Part shown: piece by piece, positions 23,901 through 32,002 of the stretch | Layout of the letters: each line of letters opens with the position of its first letter | Position numbering within the stretch: position 1 is the stretch's first letter | NCBI GenBank assembly: GCA_964495095.1 | Contig: CAZBUH010000003.1 | Span: 1-41,853 of the forward strand | DNA: 41,853 bases | DNA from: CAZBUH01 sp964495095 | GTDB lineage: Bacteria; Bacillota; Clostridia; Oscillospirales; Oscillospiraceae | Direction of reading: 5' to 3' | Made by a program: the position numbers and the translations under genes | The notes under the pieces: generated by a model | The model's database searches: none | What the model saw: only the letters and a program-made list of their open reading frames with translations | Told to the model about the DNA's origin: nothing

Positions 23901-24479
23901 AGGGTAAACACCAGATACACCTTCCTTACCGACCAGCGGGACGATATCGAGAAGTCAAAAAATGAGCTTCTGGGCATAATAGGCGATATAACCTCTGAGA
24001 TGGAGGAGATATTCGCCAGGGAGTTTGCCAGCATCGACAAGAGCTTCCGTGAGACGTTCCTGGAGCTTTTCGGCGGCGGAAAGGCAGCGCTGGAGCTGGA
24101 GGACCCGGAGGATATTTTGAACTGCGGCATCGAAATAAAGGTGCAGCCCCCGGGAAAATCGCTGAAAACGCTGACCCTCCTCTCCGGCGGAGAAAGAGCG
24201 TTTGTGGCAATAGCGCTGTATTTTGCCATTTTAAAAGTGCGGCCCACGCCGTTTTGCGTAATGGACGAAATAGAGGCGGCTCTGGACGAGGCGAATGTCC
24301 TGAGATATGCAAACTATATGCGCCGCATGGCCGACAAGACCCAATTTATAGTGATAACCCACCGCCGGGGCACTATGGAGGAGGCAGATGTGCTGTACGG
24401 CGTAACCATGCAGGAGCAGGGAGTCTCCAGGGTGCTGGACATAGACCTTGACGATGCGGAAAAGACAATTGCGTCCTAG
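20913..24479 (+). CDS. smc: Chromosome segregation protein SMC
   Basis: Structural maintenance of chromosomes ATPase of 1188 residues (about 1186 in B. subtilis), which with ScpA and ScpB extrudes and compacts DNA. The N-terminal head has IQGFKSFPEKT and Walker A GPNGSGKSN (residues 32-40). Long heptad-rich coiled coils surround a hinge (about residues 505-665) with GGSMTGGS. The C-terminal head has the signature LLSGGERAFVAIAL and Walker B PFCVMDEIEAALDEAN. The start is GTG 20913 (VYLKALEIQGF), with AAGGGG upstream. smc is followed by ftsY, the common Firmicutes order. scpA and scpB are not in the window. Confidence 0.97.
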   Translation: MYLKALEIQGFKSFPEKTRLTFEKPVTAIVGPNGSGKSNISDALRWVMGEQSSKALRGGKMEDVIFGGTERRKQLGFAEVTLVVDNSSGVFSVEENEVAITRRYYRSGESEYYINRENVRLKDVNELLMDTGLGKEGYSIIGQGRIDEILSAKSTDRREIFEEAAGISRYRHRKEESERKLEHTDENLLRVNDKIAELELQVEPLRTQAETAKKYLILRDEMRDMEISVWMENLDRLAKDSEKLQQDWDSARESLDKARRELDELYKSSEEFAEKMHGKDVEAESVREEISALEGKSAELDSAAAVLKANLQHNIESAARVKEGLAQQEDRESGISAQIVQREERMGEIDGSMAKLSEKAAGCAEELEAITGEAGEAAKELAGYMREENETAERLSAAKGQLSALASAAQELSDREGSSAADISKMTDRLAEARSDAEKNTAELKEADDAAKSAANMVAGYKMRVESRRKKAGELEDKNMRLTMERNALISRINLLAEMEKEYQGYSRAVKTVMQDAERGVLKHIHGTVGANIRVEDKYALAVETALGGAMQNIIVSSEEDGKAAINMLKRRDAGRATFLPMTSVKGSVLNERGLQNEEGFFGIASELVKFDECYRGIYTSLLGRTAVVEDMDCAIRISRRFGSRFRIVTLDGQIINSGGSMTGGSASKNTGILSRANELKRLESGRESMDADCEKAKKELESVNRELSAAEYELETASGEMREAEDKVLRLQAAAEHHKALIEAMEGNLRDLREDSKGVREKLEQNGIEIENTRKDITVLRKKAEAIQGRIEAASQGQEQLTQKREDVMTRLSEIRAERASLEAERAAIEQAKSELLQLRASLSGGREQQLQMLEELARQNEDIEAELHARELETGRIAGEIADKKQRLSEISAEKLEIEAQRTRRDKETQEKNNTLLQWERECSRLEQKKLAAGMEEKQLADKLWDNYELTRTMAQEARHPVENMQEAARRIGELKREIGKLGNPNIGAIDEFERVNTRYTFLTDQRDDIEKSKNELLGIIGDITSEMEEIFAREFASIDKSFRETFLELFGGGKAALELEDPEDILNCGIEIKVQPPGKSLKTLTLLSGGERAFVAIALYFAILKVRPTPFCVMDEIEAALDEANVLRYANYMRRMADKTQFIVITHRRGTMEEADVLYGVTMQEQGVSRVLDIDLDDAEKTIAS

Positions 24480-24579
24480 CATTTTTTGAAGGAAAAATAT
24501 TTACCCCCCATTGTAATATTGGGTTTTAAGGCCGCTTTCGGCAGCGGGGGATTTATTTTGGCTTGAGGAGCAAAATCAG

Positions 24580-25488
24580 ATGGGATTTTTTGAAAAAATA
24601 AAAAGCGGGCTTACAAAGACAAAGCAGAATATGACGGCCCAGCTCAACGGTATGTTCGCCTCCTTTACCGGGGAGAACGAGGAATTTTACGATGATCTTG
24701 AGGAGACGCTTATAATGGCGGACGTGGGGGTGGAGACCTCCACGGAGGCAGTGGAGAAGCTCCGCAGCGCCGCAAAGCAGAAGGGACTCCGCGGCGGCGA
24801 GGCCGTCAAGGAGGAACTGTGCGGCATTTTGACGGAAATTCTCGATATAGGCAGCATCGAGCTGAAACTAAATTCAAAGCCCTCCGTCATACTCGTAGTG
24901 GGCGTAAACGGAGTGGGCAAGACCACTACGATAGGGAAGCTGGCCATGAGGCTGGGAAGCCAGGGAAAAAAGGTGCTCCTTTGCGCGGGCGACACCTTCA
25001 GAGCCGCGGCGGCGGAGCAGCTCACTGTGTGGGCGGAGCGCTCCGGGGCGGATATAGTACGCCATGAGGAGGGCTCAGATCCCGCGGCGGTGGTTTTCGA
25101 CGGCATAAACGCGGCCAAGGCCAGAGGCGCGGACGTGGTGATATGCGATACCGCCGGCAGGCTGCACAACAAGGCAAACCTTATGAATGAGCTTGCCAAA
25201 ATCGGCAGAATAATAGACAGGGAGCTGCCCGGGGCTGATAAGGAGACGCTCCTCGTGCTGGATGCCACCACGGGCCAGAACGGGCTTTTGCAGGCAAAGC
25301 AGTTTAAGGAGACCTCCGGGATTACGGGGATTGTCCTTACAAAGCTGGACGGCACGGCAAAGGGCGGCATAGTATTCGCTATCGCGGCGGAATTGGGAGT
25401 GCCGGTAAAATATATCGGAGTCGGAGAGGGAGCAGAGGATCTGATGCCCTTTAACGGACGGGAATTTGTGGAGGCGCTTTTAAATTGA
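24580..25488 (+). CDS. ftsY: Signal recognition particle receptor FtsY
   Basis: SRP-type GTPase of 302 residues that docks ribosome-SRP complexes at the membrane for co-translational insertion. The NG domain is complete: helical N domain (MGFFEKIKSGLTKTKQNM, LEETLIMADVGVETS), G1 GVNGVGKTTTIGKLA, the insertion-box region AGDTFRAAAAEQL, DTAGRLHNK, TKLDGTAKGG and the end GVGEGAEDLMPFN. The acidic A domain of E. coli FtsY is absent, as is usual in Firmicutes. GAGGAG precedes the ATG. The gap before it (24480-24579) holds only weak stem-loops. Its stop overlaps the TTG start of the rdgB-like gene. Confidence 0.96.
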   Translation: MGFFEKIKSGLTKTKQNMTAQLNGMFASFTGENEEFYDDLEETLIMADVGVETSTEAVEKLRSAAKQKGLRGGEAVKEELCGILTEILDIGSIELKLNSKPSVILVVGVNGVGKTTTIGKLAMRLGSQGKKVLLCAGDTFRAAAAEQLTVWAERSGADIVRHEEGSDPAAVVFDGINAAKARGADVVICDTAGRLHNKANLMNELAKIGRIIDRELPGADKETLLVLDATTGQNGLLQAKQFKETSGITGIVLTKLDGTAKGGIVFAIAAELGVPVKYIGVGEGAEDLMPFNGREFVEALLN

Positions 25489-26084
25489 AGCTGATACTGG
25501 CAAGCAACAATAAGGGCAAGCTCCGCGAGATGCGGGAGATATTGGCGGACCTGGACGTGGAGGTAATCTCCCAATCTGAGGCCGGGCTTCAGCTTGAGGC
25601 GGAGGAAAACGGGACTACCTTTTATGAGAATGCGAAAATAAAGGCCAGCGCCGCCTGCGCGGCCCTGGGGCTTCCGGCTGTGGCCGACGACTCCGGCATA
25701 GTGGTGGACGCGCTGGGCGGGGAGCCGGGAATATATTCCGCCCGATACGGCGGCGATAAGTGCAGGGACGACAGGGAACGGCTTTTTTACCTGCTGAAAA
25801 ATATGGAGGACAAAGAGAACAGAACCGCCCGTTTTGTGTCGTCGATAGTCTGTGTGTTTCCGGACGGCAGCGAGATTGCCGCGGAGAGCGCCTGGGAGGG
25901 AAGTCTGCTTCGGGAGCCTGTGGGCGACGGGGGCTTCGGCTATGATCCCATATTCTATTCGCCGGAATTTAAGAAATCCTCCGGGGAGCTTACGCCGGAG
26001 GAGAAAAACAGCGTCAGCCATCGGGGCAAGGCGCTGAGAATTTTTGAAAAAAAGCTGAGGGATCGTCTTAATGATAACAAGTAA
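25485..26084 (+). CDS. rdgB: XTP/dITP diphosphatase (RdgB/HAM1 family)
   Basis: Nucleoside-triphosphate pyrophosphatase that hydrolyses dITP, XTP and related non-canonical purine nucleotides before they enter DNA or RNA. The 199-residue protein shows the family motifs LASNNKGKLREMREIL at the start, ADDSGIVVDALGGEPGIYSARY, GFGYDPIFYSPE and SHRGKAL. The start is TTG 25485, overlapping the ftsY stop (TTGA), with GGAGG 10 nt upstream; no better ATG exists and the protein then starts exactly as its relatives do. The 3' end overlaps the yhbY-like gene by 14 nt. Confidence 0.94.
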   Translation: MKLILASNNKGKLREMREILADLDVEVISQSEAGLQLEAEENGTTFYENAKIKASAACAALGLPAVADDSGIVVDALGGEPGIYSARYGGDKCRDDRERLFYLLKNMEDKENRTARFVSSIVCVFPDGSEIAAESAWEGSLLREPVGDGGFGYDPIFYSPEFKKSSGELTPEEKNSVSHRGKALRIFEKKLRDRLNDNK

Positions 26085-26373
26085 ACAGAGAGCACAGCTT
26101 AGGGGCCTTGCCAACGATATTGATACCATAGTCCATATCGGGAAGGATGGCATTACCGATAATGTAGCCGCGCAGGCTGCCGACGCCCTGAAAGCACGGG
26201 AAATTATAAAGGGAAAGGTGCTTGAAAACTCCATGCTCACCGCCAGGGAGGCATGTGAGGAGCTGTGCCGCAGATGCCTTGCGGAGCCTGTTCAGTGTAT
26301 CGGCTCAAAGTTTGTCATTTATAAGGAAAACAGGGATATGCCTAAGGAGAAAAAAATAAAGCTTGTAAAGTGA
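26071..26373 (+). CDS. yhbY: YhbY family RNA-binding protein (CRM domain)
   Basis: Small CRM-domain protein of 100 residues linked to assembly of the large ribosomal subunit. The opening MITSKQRAQLRGLANDIDTI and VHIGKDGITDNVAAQAADAL are characteristic, and the GxxG-like loop and basic C-terminus (KEKKIKLVK) fit RNA binding. It overlaps the RdgB gene by 14 nt and is 9 nt before the nadD fusion. In Bacillus the homologue (yqeI) also sits directly before nadD (yqeJ), yqeK and rsfS (yqeL), so the order supports the call. Confidence 0.92.
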   Translation: MITSKQRAQLRGLANDIDTIVHIGKDGITDNVAAQAADALKAREIIKGKVLENSMLTAREACEELCRRCLAEPVQCIGSKFVIYKENRDMPKEKKIKLVK

Positions 26374-26382
26374 GGGCTTGTG

Positions 26383-27546
26383 ATGAAAATCGGCATTTTC
26401 GGCGGTACATTCAATCCTCCGCACACAGGGCACATAGAGGCGGCCAGGGCGGCCTCGGAAAAGCTTGGGCTTGATAAGCTCCTTTTAATGCCGGACGGGC
26501 AGCCGCCCCATAAGAGGCTGCCGGAAAATTCTCCAACGGCTGAGGACAGGCTGAACATGCTGTCTATAGCCGCAGAGGATCTCGACATGGCGGAAATCTG
26601 CGGTATGGAGATAGAGCGGGGCGGCGTGAGCTATACAGTGGACACACTGAGGGAGCTCAGGGCCAAATATCCGGGCGATGAGCTTTTCCTGCTGGTGGGC
26701 ACGGATATGTTTTTGAGCCTTGAAACGTGGCGCGAGAGCGAAAACATATTGCGGAGCGTGAATATAGCCGTATTCTGCCGGGCCGATGGCGAGAGCGGGC
26801 CGGTAGAGGAATATGCCGGTAAGCTCCGGAAGAAATACGGAGCGCGGATAACGGAAGTAAAGAACAAAGCGGTGGAGATATCCTCAGAGGAGCTGAGGCG
26901 TCAGCTTCAAAGCAGGGGCGGCACCGTGTATTTAAACGACAATGTCTATGCATATATAATTAAAAACAGGCTGTACGGGGCAAAACCCAGCTTTGACTGG
27001 CTCAGAAGGAAAGCCCATAATATGCTTCTTCCCAAGAGGAGCCTTCACGTAATAGGCTGCGAAGAGGAGGCAGTGAAGCTGGCCGCCCGCTGGGGCGGCG
27101 ACGAGGAGGAGGCCAGGACGGCCGCGATCCTGCACGATATTACAAAAAACCTGGAACTTGACGAACAGTTGCTATTATGTGAAAAGTATGGTATTATAAC
27201 GGATAATGCTGAACGTGAGGGAGGCAAGCTCCTCCACGCGAAGACCGGCGCCGCAGTGGCGAAAGAAGAATTTGGCGTGAGCGACAGGGTTTACAGCGCG
27301 ATATTTTGGCATACTACCGGTAAGGCGGATATGTCTCTGCTTGATAAGATAATATACCTTGCCGATTACATAGAGCCCCACAGGGATTTCGACGGGCTGC
27401 GGGAGCTGAGAAGCCTCGCCTACACGGACCTTGACGGAGCGCTGCTCCGGGGGCTTGAAATGAGCCTGGAGGATCTTACATACCGGGGTATCCAGCCGCA
27501 TATGAGGACGCTGGACGCTATAGCCTGGCTGAAACACATGTCCTGA
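26383..27546 (+). CDS. NadD-YqeK fusion: nicotinate-nucleotide adenylyltransferase plus HD hydrolase
   Basis: Two normally separate proteins are joined in one 387-residue chain. Residues 1 to about 200 are NadD, making deamido-NAD from nicotinate mononucleotide and ATP: GIFGGTFNPPHTGHIEAA (nucleotidyl-transfer HxGH), LLMPDGQPPHK and the ISSEELR motif (ISSTxIR in most relatives). From about 203 on is YqeK, an HD-domain protein whose relatives hydrolyse diadenosine tetraphosphate: His222, ILHDITKN (His251-Asp252), HAKTGA, FWHTTG and KIIYLADYIEPHRDF. No stop or frameshift lies between them. ATG 26383 has GAGGG 6 nt upstream; an in-frame GTG directly before it is less likely. Confidence 0.93.
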   Translation: MKIGIFGGTFNPPHTGHIEAARAASEKLGLDKLLLMPDGQPPHKRLPENSPTAEDRLNMLSIAAEDLDMAEICGMEIERGGVSYTVDTLRELRAKYPGDELFLLVGTDMFLSLETWRESENILRSVNIAVFCRADGESGPVEEYAGKLRKKYGARITEVKNKAVEISSEELRRQLQSRGGTVYLNDNVYAYIIKNRLYGAKPSFDWLRRKAHNMLLPKRSLHVIGCEEEAVKLAARWGGDEEEARTAAILHDITKNLELDEQLLLCEKYGIITDNAEREGGKLLHAKTGAAVAKEEFGVSDRVYSAIFWHTTGKADMSLLDKIIYLADYIEPHRDFDGLRELRSLAYTDLDGALLRGLEMSLEDLTYRGIQPHMRTLDAIAWLKHMS

Positions 27547-27569
27547 ATGGGAAAGGGAAAGTTTTTTAT

Positions 27570-29138
27570 ATGAAAATCTTCGGAAATGGAAAAAGCAAAC
27601 AGCATGTTGCTTCAAAGTCCGGAAAGGCAAAGGCCCCGGAAAACAGCAAAGATTCAAACACACACTACGCAAACGGCAGACCGAAAAAGAAGAAGAAAAA
27701 CAGAGGCAGGACCGCGATAGTCATTGCGGCATCCGTTGTGGCGGTGCTTGCGGCGGGGGCCGCAGCCATAGCGTGGTGGATAAAGCCGCCGGAGACCGAG
27801 CCTCCTGACCCCTCGGCGGAGGAGAGCTTTGAACTGAGTACCGAGCGGGACGATATCCAGTTTGACGACCTCAGCCAGAGCGACAGGCAGGAGATAGAAA
27901 TAGAAGGCGAGGACCTTGAATCCGGCGTGGCGCCTATTTCCGCAGATGCCGACAGGGTGGACGGCATGTACACCTTCCTTGTGGTCGGCATGGACGACGG
28001 AAACGGAAATACCGACACGATAATGGTGGGAATGCTGAACACCGTAGACCACGAGCTCAACATAGTCAGCATTCCGAGAGACACCCTGGTTAACGTGGCC
28101 TGGACCCCGAGAAAGGTTAATACCATCTACTCGGTGCGAAAGGGAATTGACGGGCTTGTGTCCGGCATCAAGGATATAATAGGCTACAGCGTGGACAGCT
28201 ACGCGGTAGTAGACCTTGAGGCGTTTAAGGCCGTGGTGGATTGTATAGGCGGCGTTGATTACGATGTGCCTATAGATATGTATTACTCTGACCCGGCGCA
28301 AAACCTCAGCATAAATCTTAAAAAGGGTATGCAGCATTTGAACGGCGAGCAGGCCATGGGCGTTGTCCGCTTCAGAAAGGGATACGCAAACGCAGACATA
28401 GGCAGAATAGGCACTCAGCAGGATTTTCTTATGACGGTGGCAAAACAGCTCCTGTCTATAGGGAATATTACAAAGATAAACGAGTTTGCCGAGATATTTA
28501 CGGAATATGTGGACACGAATATGAGCGTGGCAAACCTTGTATGGTACGGCACGGAGTATCTGAAGCTCAGCTCCGACGATATCCATTTTTATACTATCCC
28601 CGCGAATTATTACGACAGCGTAAACAAAATATCCTACGTGACAATCTATGTGGATGAGTGGCTTGAGCTTTTAAACGACAGCCTTAACCCCTACGATAAG
28701 GATATAACTGCGGCAAACCTTAACATATTGACACGGAACTCTTCCGGCAGCCTCTATGCTACCAGCGGCGTACGGGCGGGAAGCAGTACATGGGGCAATT
28801 CATCCTCCAACGAAAAAAATCCGACCCCGAAGCCAACGGTGACGGCCACCATTCCGGAAGATCCTTCCACATCTCCGACTGCTGATCCGTCAGATGCTCC
28901 GACGGAGCCGGGAACGACAGAGGATCCGGGAGCTACCGATGATCCGGACGCCACTGATAATCCCCAAACGACCGATGATCCGCAAATTACGGATACTCCA
29001 CAGACCACGGAAATGCCGCCGGTCACAGACCCGCCGGCAATTACTCCGGCGCCTACCCCGACTGTGACACAGGCGCCTGCGACTTCCCCGGATAATCAGC
29101 CTGTTTCCGGAGGAGGGGAGAACACCGGAGGCCAATAA
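27570..29138 (+). CDS. LytR-CpsA-Psr (LCP) family glycopolymer transferase
   Basis: Membrane-anchored enzyme of 522 residues expected to attach wall teichoic acid-like or capsular polymers to peptidoglycan. A basic cytoplasmic start (KKKKKNRGR) precedes a single span (residues about 48-70), with the LCP domain outside: FLVVGMDDGNGNTDTIMVGML, IVSIPRDTLVNV, AFKAVVDCIGGVDYDVP and the polyphosphate-binding region GEQAMGVVRFRKGYANADIGR. Residues from about 411 on are a low-complexity Pro/Thr/Asp tail with hexapeptide repeats, ending in a Gly-rich stretch. It sits between nadD-yqeK and rsfS, a placement seen in other clostridia. Confidence 0.93.
   Translation: MKIFGNGKSKQHVASKSGKAKAPENSKDSNTHYANGRPKKKKKNRGRTAIVIAASVVAVLAAGAAAIAWWIKPPETEPPDPSAEESFELSTERDDIQFDDLSQSDRQEIEIEGEDLESGVAPISADADRVDGMYTFLVVGMDDGNGNTDTIMVGMLNTVDHELNIVSIPRDTLVNVAWTPRKVNTIYSVRKGIDGLVSGIKDIIGYSVDSYAVVDLEAFKAVVDCIGGVDYDVPIDMYYSDPAQNLSINLKKGMQHLNGEQAMGVVRFRKGYANADIGRIGTQQDFLMTVAKQLLSIGNITKINEFAEIFTEYVDTNMSVANLVWYGTEYLKLSSDDIHFYTIPANYYDSVNKISYVTIYVDEWLELLNDSLNPYDKDITAANLNILTRNSSGSLYATSGVRAGSSTWGNSSSNEKNPTPKPTVTATIPEDPSTSPTADPSDAPTEPGTTEDPGATDDPDATDNPQTTDDPQITDTPQTTEMPPVTDPPAITPAPTPTVTQAPATSPDNQPVSGGGENTGGQ
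28932..29039 (+). repeat. Tandem 18-nt repeat in the LCP gene
   Basis: Six in-frame units of 18 nt encode degenerate hexapeptides of the form [ATIV]-T-D-x-P-x (ATDDPD, ATDNPQ, TTDDPQ, ITDTPQ, TTEMPP, VTDPPA). They form the core of the extracellular linker of the LCP protein. Confidence 0.8.
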
Positions 29139-29154
29139 CGAAAGGCAGGTATAT

Positions 29155-29529
29155 ATGCTTACTCCAATTGAGATTGCCGGGCTTGCTGTAAAAGCCCTTG
29201 ACAGCAGAAAAGCAGCGAATATAAAATTGCTGAAAACTGAGGACCTTACAGTCCTTGCAAATTATTTCATCATATGCACTGCCAGCTCCACCACCCAAAT
29301 GAAAACCCTTGCCGACGAAGTGGATAAGGTGCTGACAGAGCATGGAGAGCCGTCCCGCAAGGTTGAGGGCGACAGGGCAGGAGGATGGGTACTGCTGGAT
29401 TTCGGCTGCCTTATAGTCCATGTTTTCCTTAAGGATACCAGGGAATTCTACTCTCTTGAACACCTGTGGGCGGACGCCCCTGAAATAGATATCAGCGGTT
29501 ATTTGACCGTGCAACAAGAAGGTTTGTAA
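29155..29529 (+). CDS. rsfS: Ribosome silencing factor RsfS
   Basis: Iojap/YbeB/RsfS protein of 124 residues that binds ribosomal protein uL14 and blocks subunit joining when nutrients are short. Diagnostic stretches are LKTEDLTVLANYFIICTASSTTQMKTLAD, then EGDRAGGWVLLDFGCLIVHVF and EFYSLEHLWADAPEID at the end. It begins 16 nt after the LCP gene and its TAA directly abuts the leuS ATG. The order yhbY, nadD-yqeK, rsfS is conserved in Firmicutes. Confidence 0.95.
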   Translation: MLTPIEIAGLAVKALDSRKAANIKLLKTEDLTVLANYFIICTASSTTQMKTLADEVDKVLTEHGEPSRKVEGDRAGGWVLLDFGCLIVHVFLKDTREFYSLEHLWADAPEIDISGYLTVQQEGL

Positions 29530-31957
29530 ATGAAATACGAGTTTTCAAAAATTGAAAAGAAATGGCAGAGAAAGTGGGAAGAGGATAAGGTATACAGCGC
29601 TGTTACAGGCGCGAAAAAACCGAAATTCTACGGCCTTATAGAATTTCCGTATCCCTCGGGCGAAGGGCTGCATGTGGGCCATCCGAGGCCGTATACGGCA
29701 ATGGATATAATCTGCCGCAAAAAGCGTATGGAGGGCTTCAACGTCCTTTTCCCGATAGGCTTTGACGCCNNNNNNNNNNNTTGGCCTGCCCACGGAAAAC
29801 TACGCTATTAAAAACAAGATACACCCGGCGATAGTGACAAAGAGGAATATCGCCAGGTTTACAGAACAGCTTAAAATGCTGGGCTACAGCTTTGATTGGG
29901 ATAGAGTTGTTGACACTACCGATCCGGAGTATTACAAATGGACCCAGTGGATATTTATACAGCTCTTCAAAAAGGGCCTCGCCTATAAGACAAAGATGCC
30001 GGTAAACTGGTGCACCTCCTGCAAATGCGTGCTGGCCAATGAAGAAGTTGTAAACGGCGTCTGCGAGCGGTGCGGCGCGGAGGTCATACGCAAGGAAAAA
30101 AGCCAGTGGATGCTGAAAATAACCGAGTATGCCCAGCGTCTGATTGACGATTTGGACGATGTGGATTATATCGAGCGCGTAAAAATCCAGCAGAAAAACT
30201 GGATAGGCCGTTCCACCGGAGCCGAGGTGGATTTTAACACCACCGAGGGCGACAAGCTCAAGATATACACAACACGCCCCGACACCCTTTTTGGCGCTAC
30301 TTATATGGTAATATCACCGGAGCACGACATAATAAACAAATGGGCCGGGGAGATAAAGAACCTTGACGAGGTAAAAGAATATCAGGCGGCGGCGGCCAAA
30401 AAGTCAGATTTTGAGCGCACCGAGATGGCGAAGGAAAAGACCGGAGTCAAAATAGACGGCGTCAGGGCCATAAACCCTGTAAACGGCAGGGAGATACCGA
30501 TCTTTGTATCTGATTATGTGCTTGCCACCTACGGTACCGGCGCGATTATGGCCGTGCCGGCCCACGACGACAGGGACTGGGAGTTTGCAAAAAAGTTCGG
30601 CTGCGAGATAATCGAGGTCGTTTCCGGCGGCGTTGACGTTCAGAAAGAGGCCTTTACCGCCAAGGACGACACCGGCATCATGGTAAATTCCGATTTCCTC
30701 AACGGGCTTACGGTGAAGGAAGCTATACCGGCCATGACAAAATGGCTGGAGGATAAGGGCGTCGGCACGGCGAAGGTAAATTATAAGCTCCGGGACTGGG
30801 TGTTTTCCCGCCAGCGCTATTGGGGCGAGCCTATACCCATAGTCTACTGCGAAAAGTGCGGCTATGTGCATGTTCCCGAGAGCGAGCTGCCTGTCCTGCT
30901 GCCGGACGTGGAAAACTACGAGACGACCGATACGGGCGAAAGCCCTCTTTCCGTAATGACGGATTGGATAAATACCACCTGCCCCAAGTGCGGCGGCCCG
31001 GCAAAGCGTGAGACGGATACCATGCCCCAGTGGGCCGGCTCCTCCTGGTACTTCCTGCGGTATATGGATCCCCACAACGATAAGGCACTGGCCTCTAAGG
31101 AGGCGCTGGAATACTGGTCCCCGGTGGACTGGTATAACGGCGGCATGGAGCACACCACGCTTCATCTGCTCTATTCCCGCTTCTGGCACAAGTTCCTCTA
31201 TGATATCGGCGTGGTACCGACCAAGGAGCCTTACCAGAAGCGCACAAGCCATGGCATGATACTTGGCGAGGGCGGGGAAAAGATGTCTAAGTCCCGCGGA
31301 AATGTCATTAACCCCAACGATATAGTGGACGCCTACGGAGCGGACACCCTGCGGCTCTATATAATGTTTATCGGCGACTTTGAGAAGGCTGCGCCCTGGA
31401 ACGACAATGCAGTAAAGGGCTGCAAGCGCTTTTTGGACAGAATCTGGAATCTGGCTGAAAGCCGGCTTCCCGGAGACGACAAATATTCGGCAAAGAACGA
31501 GGCTGAGATACACAAGACCATCAAAAAGGTCACAGAGGATATCGACAGTATGAAGTTCAATACCGCTATCGCCGCCCTCATGTCTCTTGTGAACAAATAC
31601 TATGAGTGCGCCCCCACAAGAGGGGATATAAAGGCGCTGCTTCTTATGCTGTCGCCGTTTGCGCCCCATATAGCCGAGGAGCTGTGGGAGATACAGGGCT
31701 TCAGCGGCTACGCCTGCCTTGCCAAATGGCCCGGCTACGACGAGAGCAAGACCCTGGACAGTGAAAAGGAAATAGCCGTACAGGTAAACGGCAAGCTCAA
31801 ATCCACCGTCGTTATTCCTGTGGATGCCGACGACGAGACGGCGGTAAAGATAGCGGAGGCCGACGAGAAGATACAGCGTATAATGCAGGGCATGAAGGTA
31901 GTCCGCACCGTTGTTGTGAAAAATAAGCTTGTAAATCTTATTTTAAAGCCTGAATAA
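29530..31957 (+). CDS. leuS: Leucyl-tRNA synthetase, interrupted by an assembly gap
   Basis: Class I synthetase charging tRNA-Leu. Visible parts: HIGH motif in FPYPSGEGLHVGHP, a Cys4 zinc-binding insert (CTSCKCVLANEEVVNGVCERC), the editing domain with the TRPDTLFGATYMVISPEHD threonine-rich loop and VPAHDDRDWEFA, a second Cys4 cluster (CEKC...CPKC), the KMSKS motif in GGEKMSKSRGN and an anticodon-binding domain. Eleven Ns at 29770-29780 break the reading frame: N-terminal residues 1-80 are in one frame and the rest, from GLPTENYA, in another. Relatives read GFDAFGLP here, so a single base appears to be missing and the gene is probably intact in the organism. The ribosome site is AAGAAGG in rsfS. 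Confidence 0.95.
29770..29780. other. Assembly gap (11 Ns) within leuS
   Basis: Eleven undetermined bases lie between ...GACGCC and TTGGCCTGCC. The conserved GFDAFGLP sequence of relatives needs just one T here, so the run of Ns is a placeholder and does not reflect true length. Confidence 0.95.
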
Positions 31958-31960
31958 TGC

Positions 31961-31989
31961 TTGACATTTTCACTGTATGATTTTATAAT
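31961..31989 (+). promoter_or_regulatory. Consensus sigma-A promoter of rpsU
   Basis: TTGACA (31961-31966), a 17-nt spacer and TATAAT (31984-31989) match consensus at every position. It starts 4 nt after the leuS stop, so rpsU is expressed separately from the long block. Confidence 0.85.
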
Positions 31990-32002
31990 ATTACCGATTA
32001 AA

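Noticed and set aside
24480..24579. Terminator between smc and ftsY
   Set aside because: Only a 5-bp stem (24532-24536 with 24543-24547) and a weak CCC/GGG pairing are present, and the T-rich stretch is broken.
24687..26240. 517-codon open frame on the minus strand opposite ftsY and the rdgB-like gene
   Set aside because: It is antisense to two clearly conserved proteins, is Ser/Pro-rich without any family motif and has no ribosome site.
28860..29090. CRISPR-like array suggested by regular 18-nt repetition
   Set aside because: The repeats are in-frame, degenerate and without spacers; they encode the Pro/Thr/Asp tail of the LCP protein.
29140..29540. T-box or other aminoacyl-tRNA-responsive leader before leuS
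   Set aside because: leuS directly abuts rsfS and there is no untranslated space for a leader.
30404..31669. 421-codon open frame on the minus strand opposite leuS
   Set aside because: It mirrors the codon pattern of leuS, has no recognisable domain and lacks promoter or ribosome site.
29530..31957. leuS as a frameshifted pseudogene
   Set aside because: The only break coincides with the 11-N gap and all catalytic and editing motifs are present.
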